Source: JAAYPI01 sp963668615
GTDB taxonomy: Bacteria > Bacteroidota > Bacteroidia > Bacteroidales > Paludibacteraceae
NCBI GenBank assembly: GCA_963668615.2
Contig: CAXXCL010000002.1
Coordinates: 248,001 to 312,000 of the forward strand
DNA: 64,000 nucleotides
Reading direction: 5' to 3'
In this document: in pieces, positions 8,987-16,582 of the stretch
Numbering within the stretch: the stretch's first letter is position 1
How the letters are laid out: every line of letters begins with the position of its first letter
Made by a program: the position numbers and the translations under genes
The notes under the pieces: generated by a model
Database searches by the model: none
Told to the model about the DNA's origin: nothing
What the model saw: the letters and a program-made list of their open reading frames with translations, nothing else

Positions 8987-9868
8987 ATGCAATTAATAGA
9001 TGGAAAGGCCATTGCCGATCAAATTAAACAAGAGATAGCACAAGAAGTAATTCAAATAAAAAGTAAGGGCGGAAAAACGCCTCATTTGGCAGCCATTTTG
9101 GTCGGTCATGATGGCGGAAGCGAAACCTATGTGGCGAACAAAGTAAAAGCTTGTGAACAATGTGGATTTACTTCAACGCTTGTTCGTTATGAAAGTGATG
9201 TAACAGAGGCTGAGTTGTTGGAAAAAATCAAAGAAATGAACCAAGATGCTGATATTGACGGTCTTATCGTTCAATTGCCTTTGCCAAAACATATTTCAGA
9301 ACAAAAAATTATTGAAGCTATTGACTATAAAAAGGATGTCGATGGATTTCATCCAATCAATGTTGGTCGAACCTCTATCGGTTTGCCATCTTTTGTTTCT
9401 GCCACTCCTGCAGGTATTCTAGAATTGCTAAAACGCTATTCCATTGAAACCTCAGGTAAACATTGTGTAGTGTTGGGAAGAAGTAATATTGTAGGAAAAC
9501 CGGTTGCCGGTTTGATGATGCAAAAGGCTTATCCCGGTAATGCTACGGTGACTGTTTGTCATAGTTATTCAAAAGATTTGCAAGAACAATGCTTGAAAGC
9601 TGATATTATTATTGCTGCTTTGGGACAACCTGAATTTCTTAAAGGTAATATGATAAAAGATGGTGCTGTCGTAATTGATGTTGGAACAACAAGAGTGCCA
9701 TCGGATAAAACAAAATCCGGATTTAAATTAACAGGCGATGTCCTTTTTGCAGAAGTTGCTCCGAAGTGTTCTTTTATTACACCTGTTCCCGGAGGAGTAG
9801 GACCAATGACAATAGTTTCTTTGATGAGAAATACGCTATTGTCAGCCAAAAAAGAAATTTTTGCTTAA
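8987..9868 (+). CDS. folD: Methylenetetrahydrofolate dehydrogenase/cyclohydrolase FolD
   Basis: A 293-residue bifunctional cytosolic enzyme interconverting 5,10-methylene-, methenyl- and 10-formyl-tetrahydrofolate with NADP. Visible motifs include YVANKVKACEQCG with the catalytic lysine region near residue 55, DGLIVQLPLPKH near 99-110, KDVDGFHPINVG near 119-130, VLGRSNIVGKPVA in the nucleotide-binding domain and TPVPGGVGPMT near the C terminus. All are intact. It follows ffh closely and is last in that rightward unit. Confidence 0.97.
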   Translation: MQLIDGKAIADQIKQEIAQEVIQIKSKGGKTPHLAAILVGHDGGSETYVANKVKACEQCGFTSTLVRYESDVTEAELLEKIKEMNQDADIDGLIVQLPLPKHISEQKIIEAIDYKKDVDGFHPINVGRTSIGLPSFVSATPAGILELLKRYSIETSGKHCVVLGRSNIVGKPVAGLMMQKAYPGNATVTVCHSYSKDLQEQCLKADIIIAALGQPEFLKGNMIKDGAVVIDVGTTRVPSDKTKSGFKLTGDVLFAEVAPKCSFITPVPGGVGPMTIVSLMRNTLLSAKKEIFA

Positions 9869-9887
9869 TTTGAAAATATCGTAAAAT

Positions 9888-9933
9888 AAAAAATCCGAAA
9901 AACAAGTCTAATGAATATTTTTCGGATTTTTTT
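9888..9933. terminator. Bidirectional hairpin between folD and the B12 operon
   Basis: A-rich AAAAATCCGAAAAA (9889-9902) pairs with TTTTTCGGATTTTT (9918-9931), with A and T runs on the outer sides. It can end transcription of folD from the left and of the DUF4465 gene from the right. Confidence 0.8.
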
Positions 9934-9946
9934 ATCTTTGAACTTT

Positions 9947-10993
9947 TTATTTTATTATTTGAATACCTTCTTCAGTGCTAACCTTGGTTATAAAGAAAGA
10001 GTTGTTTGTTTCAGGTAAAACCAGTGTGTTGTTAGTTGCTTTTCCCTTGAAAATAATTTGACCGCTTATCGTGTAAACTTCAATAGATGCTCCAATAGGA
10101 AGGTTGTAAAGTGTATTTTTTATACGATATACTCCCAATTCAGTGGTTTCAGTAATATGTGTTTCTGTTTCATTGACGGTTAATTTGTCCATGCAAAAAT
10201 ACATGGCCGCATTTGGACCGTACGTGCCTGTATCTGTTGTTTCGACGGTAAAGTAAATGCTGGCAACGGTACCTAAAGAACTCAGATCCATCCATTGCCA
10301 TGTGTTATTTTGGGTGAGTGCACCCTCTTTATATTCTGCCAAGACAAAATCAACACTTCCTGTTTCTGAGGCATTTGCATCAAGACCGTGAGCTATTACT
10401 TTAAAATAGTCGCCTTCTTGATTAAGGGCACGAGCGTATCCATCACCATATAAATTACCGAAGTAAGGCCAAGGATGGCTGCATATATAAGCTCCAACAA
10501 CTTTGTAGTTTTTGTCTCCAACAAATTTAATAATATTACAATGTTGACTACCTTCTGTATAATATCCCCAATTGGCTATCAAGTAAGGTGTATTTGATGC
10601 AGTAATGATATTTCCGTTGATATCCTTCTGAATTTCACCATTTTCGTCAGTGGCAATTCCACCACCGGCCATACATCCCCATTGGTTCACTATCCAATTG
10701 GAAGCATTTCCGTAATTGGTAATATCTCCATTTGTACCAACAGTGAATCCATCCCAATAACTTCCACTATATGATGAGCCAGCACCCCCAATAAGGTGTG
10801 AAATTTTGAATACTTGCGATTCAATCCATGTATAGTCTGCATCATTGTAAGTTTCTGTCCAGTAACCTTTTGTTGCATTGTAGCTAAAAGATGCAGGGGT
10901 AGTAGGTTGTGTTAAATCCAATACAATGTTCCCTGCGTTTGTACTAATAGCTAAGGTAGCTATCATTCCTAAAGTAAGTAAAAGTTTTTTCAT
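9947..10993 (-). CDS. DUF4465-domain exported protein with T9SS sorting domain
   Basis: A 348-residue protein with a signal peptide (MKKLLLTLGMIATLAISTNA). The middle (about 60-275) matches DUF4465: paired glycine/tryptophan segments such as YWDGFTVG, a VDFVLAEY segment, WQWMDLSSLG and the closing YFCMDKLTVNE. The last 70 residues (VYTISGQIIFKG, LPETNNSFFITKV, IIK end) form a type A T9SS C-terminal sorting domain. It is last in the cobalamin-riboswitch operon. DUF4465 proteins recur in Bacteroidetes B12 uptake loci, so surface capture or handling of corrinoids is inferred. Secretion through T9SS, rather than as a lipoprotein, is the notable variation. Confidence 0.82.
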   Translation of the reverse strand: MKKLLLTLGMIATLAISTNAGNIVLDLTQPTTPASFSYNATKGYWTETYNDADYTWIESQVFKISHLIGGAGSSYSGSYWDGFTVGTNGDITNYGNASNWIVNQWGCMAGGGIATDENGEIQKDINGNIITASNTPYLIANWGYYTEGSQHCNIIKFVGDKNYKVVGAYICSHPWPYFGNLYGDGYARALNQEGDYFKVIAHGLDANASETGSVDFVLAEYKEGALTQNNTWQWMDLSSLGTVASIYFTVETTDTGTYGPNAAMYFCMDKLTVNETETHITETTELGVYRIKNTLYNLPIGASIEVYTISGQIIFKGKATNNTLVLPETNNSFFITKVSTEEGIQIIK

Positions 10994-11020
10994 GGTTTTA
11001 TTTTATTTATAATGAATTGA

Positions 11021-12193
11021 TTAATAAGCTTTTATGATTTTTTGAACAGATATAGCTGTTTTTGAACTGATTTTTGCAATGTAAATGCCTTTCAAAAGGT
11101 CATTTAATGGCAGTCGGGTATTGCCGGTTGCTATTTGCACTGTTTTTATTTGTTTCCCGGATAGGTTATAAAAGGTAATTTCGAGGTTTTCCGGTGTTGA
11201 TATAGAAAGAGTTTCTTGGAAAGGATTTTGAATATATAAGCCGTTTATTTTTGTCGATTCAATGCCTGAAAAAGTTGCATTCGGATGTAAATCCATTACT
11301 GTTCCAACTTCTGTTGAACATTCGCCTAACCATCCGTCGTTTTGTAATACACCGGTATAAATCTTGATAAAATCAATTCCGGGTAGAGAAACGGAATTGC
11401 CATCTTTGTCAACAGCCCATTCTATTTTAAAGTTAGATAAGTCACTTGTATTAGGATGGTTATCTGCGTAACCCCAATTATACGCATAGAGAAAATAACT
11501 GTTACCAGTGCTACTTTCATTGACTCCATTATCAGCTAAAAGGGTTCCTTTAAAAACTAGAGAATCTGACTTAATCCATTGCGGATAATAACTTTGCTGA
11601 TGAAAAGCGTTTTTAGAGACATAACCATCAGAGCCCATATTGTCTTTCCAATAAATGTAATCGGCAAGTGCACCTGTTTGGCTTTCTGTTTCATCATTCG
11701 GTTTATAATACGTTATTTCATAATTTTTGATAGTGGTTTCTTTGGTATATTCGCTCCCGGCTAATTCGTACCATTCATCATCGGGCAAATTGTTTTTATT
11801 AGAATCGCAAGAAACCATTACAATACCGGGTTCACTGTTTCCTCCAACTTTGGTTGCAGTATTTGATGAATAAAAAGCATTTCCGTATACCTTAAAGTCA
11901 TATTCCCCCGAAACGTTGACAATAGTGTGATCGAATCCAACCACAACATATCCTCCATAGCTTCCTAGTGAAACTAAACCGTTTTGTCCACCAACAATGT
12001 AGGTCTCTACTTTTTTTATTATTGCAGCAGAATCGTCATTTGTCTCATATGCAGGTAATTGGTTTATAAATTGTCCTGGTGCAGGAACAAAATCAAAAAC
12101 TTTAGATACGTAGGCAGAATTTTCAGCATTTCCATTTGTTGAAACCCGCAAAAGCAGATTTAATAATAGAAAAAGTGGTATTCGTTTTTTCAT
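11021..12193 (-). CDS. T9SS-exported cell-surface protein of the B12 locus
   Basis: About 390 residues from the ATG at 12193 (MKKRIPLFLLL signal peptide); an in-frame ATG further upstream would run into btuG and lacks a signal sequence. The core has FDFVPAPGQFINQLP, GGYVVVGFDHTI, DFKVYGNAFYSS, EPGIVMVSCD and LPDDEWYELAGSEY. I recognise this as a conserved surface-protein family next to BtuB/BtuG in Bacteroidetes cobalamin loci, with no assigned enzyme activity. The C terminus (LYIQNPFQETLSI, FYNLSGKQIKTV, LLKGIYIAKI) is a T9SS type A sorting domain. It starts 19 bases after btuG and ends 27 bases before the DUF4465 gene. Confidence 0.8.
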   Translation of the reverse strand: MKKRIPLFLLLNLLLRVSTNGNAENSAYVSKVFDFVPAPGQFINQLPAYETNDDSAAIIKKVETYIVGGQNGLVSLGSYGGYVVVGFDHTIVNVSGEYDFKVYGNAFYSSNTATKVGGNSEPGIVMVSCDSNKNNLPDDEWYELAGSEYTKETTIKNYEITYYKPNDETESQTGALADYIYWKDNMGSDGYVSKNAFHQQSYYPQWIKSDSLVFKGTLLADNGVNESSTGNSYFLYAYNWGYADNHPNTSDLSNFKIEWAVDKDGNSVSLPGIDFIKIYTGVLQNDGWLGECSTEVGTVMDLHPNATFSGIESTKINGLYIQNPFQETLSISTPENLEITFYNLSGKQIKTVQIATGNTRLPLNDLLKGIYIAKISSKTAISVQKIIKAY

Positions 12194-12212
12194 GATTCGT
12201 TTATTACACTGT

Positions 12213-13373
12213 TTATTTCCATAAGAAAGCAAATTGAGCAGGTGCATCACCCGTAGTCACAGACCATTTTAGTGTGCCATTAGAATTAAAACAAAATAGA
12301 GTTCCCGGAATGACATAACTTTTTGCATCTGTTACGAAAATTTCCTTGGTGATAGGATTAACTGCTATTCCGTATGGAACTTCTATTTCTGCATCAGTCC
12401 CATCGCTAATGAAATTTCGATTAATAATTTCTTCTGTTTTCACATTTATAATTCCAAATGAAACAACATTTTTATTTGATATAGAACTCCATGCTGTACT
12501 ATAAATATAGGCGGAGTCTCCTGCTATAGCTATATTACTGGCTGCTATATTAAGATTCTTTTTTACACAGTCATTTTCTGTATCAATTACGTACAAGTTC
12601 GATGGTACATCATAATAATCACCTCGGCTTGTTACATACAAATCTCCGTATTTATCAGCCTTCAATCGATGCAAATTGATAGCAACATTAATTTTCTTAA
12701 TTTCGGTAAAAGTACTTAGGTCAACAACAGAGATGGTACTGTCGTAATTAGGTACACGGTATCCTCCTGAATTGGCAACATACAATTTTTTATTTACGAC
12801 TGCCATCTCTTCCGGTTGGTAACCGACGGTTACGGTGCGGGTTATTTGCAATGTAACTGTATCTATCTCAGCAACATATCCTATTTGGTCGTTATTTGAT
12901 CCTACTTGTACTGGTCCTGCATATGAACTAACATATGCTTTCCCATTATAAAAAGTTATGTAACGACAATTCGAAATTTCGATAGAGCCTATATGCTTGG
13001 CTGTTTTGGCATCCATAACTTCAACAAAATTGGAACAATTGATAACTGCATATAATTTGTTTCCGTATATGGCTAAATCATTGCCTACATCTCCTAACTC
13101 GGATACAACATTCGGATTAGTTGCTGCATAGATATTTTTTGTATATATACCTGTTGTGTAATCAAAATAGTCAAGTGTAGCTTTATTACTTCCCATATTT
13201 CCCTGATTAAGTAAATAGAAACCCTGAATTGATCCTTCTTGATTTTCAGTTGTAACGACAGTTTTTGTCGGCTGTAAAACGGGGTCATCGTCTCGACATC
13301 CAAATAAGCCAATTATGCAACATATTTCAATGAAAATATATGGTTTGAACATTGTCAAATAACTGTTTTTCAT
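12213..13373 (-). CDS. btuG: Surface-exposed beta-propeller lipoprotein, BtuG-like cobalamin-binding protein
   Basis: A 386-residue lipoprotein. The signal peptide ends in a lipobox IGLFGC at about 22-27, directly followed by R-D-D-D, the acidic pattern that marks surface-exported Bacteroidetes lipoproteins. The rest is a repetitive YncE-like beta-propeller (GSIEISNCRYITFYNGKAYV, GYQPEEMAVVNKKLYVANSG, LHRLKADKYGDLYV). In Bacteroides, BtuG proteins of this size and fold bind B12 with very high affinity and cap BtuB; that role is inferred from fold, lipoprotein surface signal and position. Its ATG overlaps the btuB stop as ATGA, which implies translational coupling. Confidence 0.85.
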   Translation of the reverse strand: MKNSYLTMFKPYIFIEICCIIGLFGCRDDDPVLQPTKTVVTTENQEGSIQGFYLLNQGNMGSNKATLDYFDYTTGIYTKNIYAATNPNVVSELGDVGNDLAIYGNKLYAVINCSNFVEVMDAKTAKHIGSIEISNCRYITFYNGKAYVSSYAGPVQVGSNNDQIGYVAEIDTVTLQITRTVTVGYQPEEMAVVNKKLYVANSGGYRVPNYDSTISVVDLSTFTEIKKINVAINLHRLKADKYGDLYVTSRGDYYDVPSNLYVIDTENDCVKKNLNIAASNIAIAGDSAYIYSTAWSSISNKNVVSFGIINVKTEEIINRNFISDGTDAEIEVPYGIAVNPITKEIFVTDAKSYVIPGTLFCFNSNGTLKWSVTTGDAPAQFAFLWK

Positions 13374-15427
13374 AATTTATTTTCTTTTATAGGAAGATTT
13401 ATTTTCAATATCAATTTAAAATTTCTTCCCGGCATTGGGTAATTAAGTACTACATCATATTGCTGATTCAGTAAGTTGTTTACTTCTGTTGAGACAGTAC
13501 ATTTTATTTTTTGCCATACAAAATCTTTCGACAAGGATACATCATGTGTGTACCATGGTTGAACGTAATTTTCTAGAATATTGGCACTGGCATTATAGCG
13601 TTCCCCTGTATAAATAAAACTGTAATTAAAGTTCCACGTCTTATATGAAGCATTAGCAATAGCAGATCCGCTGTGTACAGGAATATAGGGTATTTGGTCA
13701 CCATAATAATCTTCCGAAGGGTCTGTAAAATCTTGTGCTTTTTGAAAAGTATAACAAAGTCTCAAAGATGCTTGCCAGGTTTTACTCAAAACAAATGCAC
13801 TTTTTACCGAAACATCAGTTCCAATAATTTGGACAATACCTAAATTTGTCATCTGCCAACGGAAAGGGTTAGCGGTTGGAACAGCTATAATTTTATCTTT
13901 TACTTTGTTAAAATAGGTATTGATTTGTACATCGAGCGATCTCAATTTTTTTTTCGGTCTATAACACAAGTGAGAAACTCCGATATTGTATTGGGTAACG
14001 TATTCGGGTTTTAGCAATGAATTCCCAATTACCGTATAATATAAATCGTTAAAGGTGGGCATTCGGAATATTTTTTTGTAAAAAGCCTGAATGTCAAATG
14101 GATAATTCAGCCAAGGTCGCACAGAAATAATAACTGCAGGAGTTATAATATTTGTTGGATTGGAAGCTGGTTCTTGTTGAGTTTCTTCTTGGATGAAACT
14201 GCCCAAAGTACTCGATTGTATTTTTAAATGCGGAAATTTGAAATTGGAAGCCAGAGCAACTAACTCTGTATAACGTGATGGATAAGCAAAATCATTTAAA
14301 TCAGCGTCAAGGGTATTCCATTGAAAATCTCCTGAAAGAGCCATTTCCCACCAACTGAAAATAGAGTATGCATTGGCAGCTGAAACGTAAATTTCCTGTT
14401 GGTGGTAATGGTTATTAACGTATTGCAGGGTAGTGTCGGCATTTAAATAGTGGGTATAATCATTGGCATATTTACCATTCGCTAGAAACGAATAACGACC
14501 GATTTCCTTTTTTACCGATGTCTGCAAGAAAAAATTGTTATCCCATTGGCGTTGTTCATGTTCGTATAAATTACGTGCCACATAGCCAGGTAAACCTCTT
14601 TCTGAGGCATAATTATACAACATAGCTTTCCATTCACCATTCCGGATGTTTCCGAATATCGCAGCTTCTGTTCTTAACGCTTCAATATCTGCATTTTCCC
14701 GAATTGCAACTGTGTCATAAGCTGTTGTTCCATCAGCGTTTACCTTGCGGTGTCTAAATTTATATTTTCCATCTGCATTAGTGTATTCAGTACTTAATGA
14801 TGTGTTTATATTCTTGTTCAGCTGGTGCTGAAATAAAAAAGATGGGTTTATTAATCCGAAAGAACCTGTTTTAAATGCTACAGACAGATTATATTTTTCC
14901 TTATCGAGAAAATCGGGCTTTTTTGTCTCCAAGTAAATACTTCCGGCAGAGCCATAATCTTTTGCCGATTGTAATATAGAACTTTTTTGGCCGTTATAAA
15001 GATTGATAGATTCCATATTATCAAGCGAAAACCGACCTAAATCTACTTGCCCGTTTTGGGCATTGCCCAGTTGAATTCCATCATAAAATACACCCATTTG
15101 GTTCGTTCCCATACTGCGTATATCAATGGTTTTCAGTCCACCAATGCCACCAAAATCTTTAATTTGTACTCCCGAAAAGTATCGAATGGCATCAGCTACC
15201 GATTGACAACTTAATTTTTCAATTTCATTTCCGGCTAATTTCTGTGCAGCAATAACTTCTTTAGTAGGTTTTTGACGGACAATTTCAACTTCGTTGAGGT
15301 AGTGAATTTTAGATGTGTCAGTAGGGGCTTGTTCTGTTGAATAAGCCGCCCGTATCGTTGCTGCAAAAAACAGCAATAAAATAATGATACGTACAAGAGT
15401 CTGTTTTATGAATGTGTACTGATGCAT
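13370..15427 (-). CDS. btuB: TonB-dependent outer-membrane cobalamin receptor
   Basis: A 685-residue TonB-dependent receptor. After a signal peptide (about 1-30) a plug domain covers about 45-160, with VADAIRYFSGVQIKDFGGIGG and IDIRSMGTNQMGVFYDGIQLG, and a 22-stranded barrel follows, ending in VNNLLNQQYDVV and GRNFKLILKINL. It is directly downstream of a cobalamin riboswitch on the same strand and coupled to btuG, so corrinoid uptake powered by TonB/ExbBD is the firm inference. Length is at the upper end for BtuB. The TonB system itself is not in the window. Confidence 0.9.
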   Translation of the reverse strand: MHQYTFIKQTLVRIIILLLFFAATIRAAYSTEQAPTDTSKIHYLNEVEIVRQKPTKEVIAAQKLAGNEIEKLSCQSVADAIRYFSGVQIKDFGGIGGLKTIDIRSMGTNQMGVFYDGIQLGNAQNGQVDLGRFSLDNMESINLYNGQKSSILQSAKDYGSAGSIYLETKKPDFLDKEKYNLSVAFKTGSFGLINPSFLFQHQLNKNINTSLSTEYTNADGKYKFRHRKVNADGTTAYDTVAIRENADIEALRTEAAIFGNIRNGEWKAMLYNYASERGLPGYVARNLYEHEQRQWDNNFFLQTSVKKEIGRYSFLANGKYANDYTHYLNADTTLQYVNNHYHQQEIYVSAANAYSIFSWWEMALSGDFQWNTLDADLNDFAYPSRYTELVALASNFKFPHLKIQSSTLGSFIQEETQQEPASNPTNIITPAVIISVRPWLNYPFDIQAFYKKIFRMPTFNDLYYTVIGNSLLKPEYVTQYNIGVSHLCYRPKKKLRSLDVQINTYFNKVKDKIIAVPTANPFRWQMTNLGIVQIIGTDVSVKSAFVLSKTWQASLRLCYTFQKAQDFTDPSEDYYGDQIPYIPVHSGSAIANASYKTWNFNYSFIYTGERYNASANILENYVQPWYTHDVSLSKDFVWQKIKCTVSTEVNNLLNQQYDVVLNYPMPGRNFKLILKINLPIKENKL

Positions 15428-15474
15428 TATCCACCAAGTTCTTTCCTCGAGAACTGTGTTTTTTAGTTTTTAAT

Positions 15475-15676
15475 GCAAAGGCAGGTCTTCTGACTTGCTC
15501 CCGTATTGAACGCCTTCCCGAAAAATTTGTTAGTAGCAATCTGTATTTTGCAGATTTTACCCAACATCTCAGTGGCAAAAGTGTTGTCCAACACGTTGAA
15601 AAGAGCTTACAGCAGCGGGACTGTTCAGGGTTTACACCTGATTCCCTTTTAATCACAGCCTCTTGAATGAGGCAAC
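15475..15676 (-). promoter_or_regulatory. Cobalamin (adenosylcobalamin) riboswitch
   Basis: Read leftward the element contains AAAGGGAATCAGGTGTAAA, then CAGTCCCGCTGCTGTAA, and at its end AGTCAGAAGACCTGCCT (the B12 box). These are the conserved blocks of the cobalamin riboswitch in their usual order and spacing. It lies in the 5' leader of btuB, about 48 bases before the ATG. Bound B12 is expected to shut off the whole btuB-btuG-surface protein operon. Boundaries are approximate to about 10 bases. Open frames seen over this stretch on both strands are spurious. Confidence 0.95.
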
Positions 15677-15693
15677 GTGAACCAATGCAGATG

Positions 15694-15719
15694 CAAATGT
15701 ATGGAAATTTTGTACACAA
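15694..15719 (-). promoter_or_regulatory. Putative promoter of the B12 operon
   Basis: Leftward -7 box TACATTTG at 15701-15694 (match to TAnnTTTG), with a TTG at 15719-15717 as a possible -33 element at a shorter than usual spacing of 15 bases. Transcription would start near 15686, just ahead of the riboswitch core. Confidence 0.5.
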
Positions 15720-15788
15720 TAAAATAAAAAGTGGAGATACTTATGAACGAAGAAATGAAAAATATTGAAAATCAAATTTTATATAAAA

Positions 15789-15823
15789 TAAAAAATCCCA
15801 ATACGTATGAGGTGTTGGGATTC
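15789..15823 (-). terminator. Rho-independent terminator after yebC
   Basis: Reading leftward, AATCCCAACACC pairs with the later GGTATTGGGATT-like arm (one mismatched step near the loop), followed by a T-rich run. It sits 20 bases downstream of the yebC stop and upstream of the B12 operon promoter, separating the two units. Confidence 0.75.
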
Positions 15824-15842
15824 AAATACTTTTAAGAATAGA

Positions 15843-16559
15843 CTATTCATCCATATTGTGATAAACATTTTGAACGTCTTCGTCTTCTTCTATTTTGTCG
15901 ATTAATTTGTCTACTTGAGCTTTTTGTTCTTCTGTCAAGGTTTTCAAATCATTTGGGATTCTTTCGAACTCAGCACTTTGAATTTCAAATCCGTTTTCTT
16001 CGAGATATTTTTGGATGGCAGAGTAGGATTGAAATTCACCATAAAGAACAACGTTATTTTCTTCGTCTTCCAATACTTCATCTACTCCAAAGTCAATCAA
16101 TTCGAGTTCCAAATCATCTAAAGAAACGCCTTCTTTGGGTGCAATTCTAAAAACACATTTATGGTCGAATAAAAATTGCAAAGAACCTGTCGTTCCAAGC
16201 GAACCTCCATTTCTTGTGAAGTAACTACGTATGTTCGCAACGGTTCTTGTCGGGTTATCAGTGGCGGTTTCTACGACAATAGCAATACCGTTAGGTCCGT
16301 ATCCTTCGTATATCATTTCTTTGTAATCGCCTTCATCTTTCGAACTGGCTTTTTTGATAGCTCTATCCACATTTTCTTTAGGCATATTTTCTTTTTTTGC
16401 CTGTTGAATAAGAACACGTAAACGAGCGTTTGAATCCGGATCAGGTCCGCCTTCTTTTACTGCAATAGTAATTTGTTTTCCTAATTTTGTGAAAACGCGA
16501 GCCATATTGCCCCAGCGTTTCAATTTCGTTGCTTTTCTGTATTCAAATGCTCTTCCCAT
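15843..16559 (-). CDS. yebC: YebC/PmpR family DNA-binding or ribosome-associated regulator
   Basis: A 238-residue member of the YebC family: N-terminal MGRAFEYRKATKLKRW (a Bacteroidetes variant of the MAGHSKW start), the segment ITIAVKEGGPDPDSNARLR, the GYGPNGIAIVVE motif near residue 85, FTRNGGSLGTTGSLQFLF near 113-130, and an acidic C terminus. YebC proteins are described as transcription regulators and, more recently, as factors that assist ribosomes at proline-rich stalls; which applies here cannot be told. It is 23 bases downstream of pheT on the same strand. Confidence 0.93.
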   Translation of the reverse strand: MGRAFEYRKATKLKRWGNMARVFTKLGKQITIAVKEGGPDPDSNARLRVLIQQAKKENMPKENVDRAIKKASSKDEGDYKEMIYEGYGPNGIAIVVETATDNPTRTVANIRSYFTRNGGSLGTTGSLQFLFDHKCVFRIAPKEGVSLDDLELELIDFGVDEVLEDEENNVVLYGEFQSYSAIQKYLEENGFEIQSAEFERIPNDLKTLTEEQKAQVDKLIDKIEEDEDVQNVYHNMDE

Positions 16560-16582
16560 AAAGATATAGTGTTATTAAAATG

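Noticed and set aside
15318..15719. Open frames of 133 codons (leftward) and 84 codons (15412-15666, rightward)
   Set aside because: Both lie over the cobalamin riboswitch and its flanks; the conserved RNA blocks explain the sequence and neither product resembles a protein.
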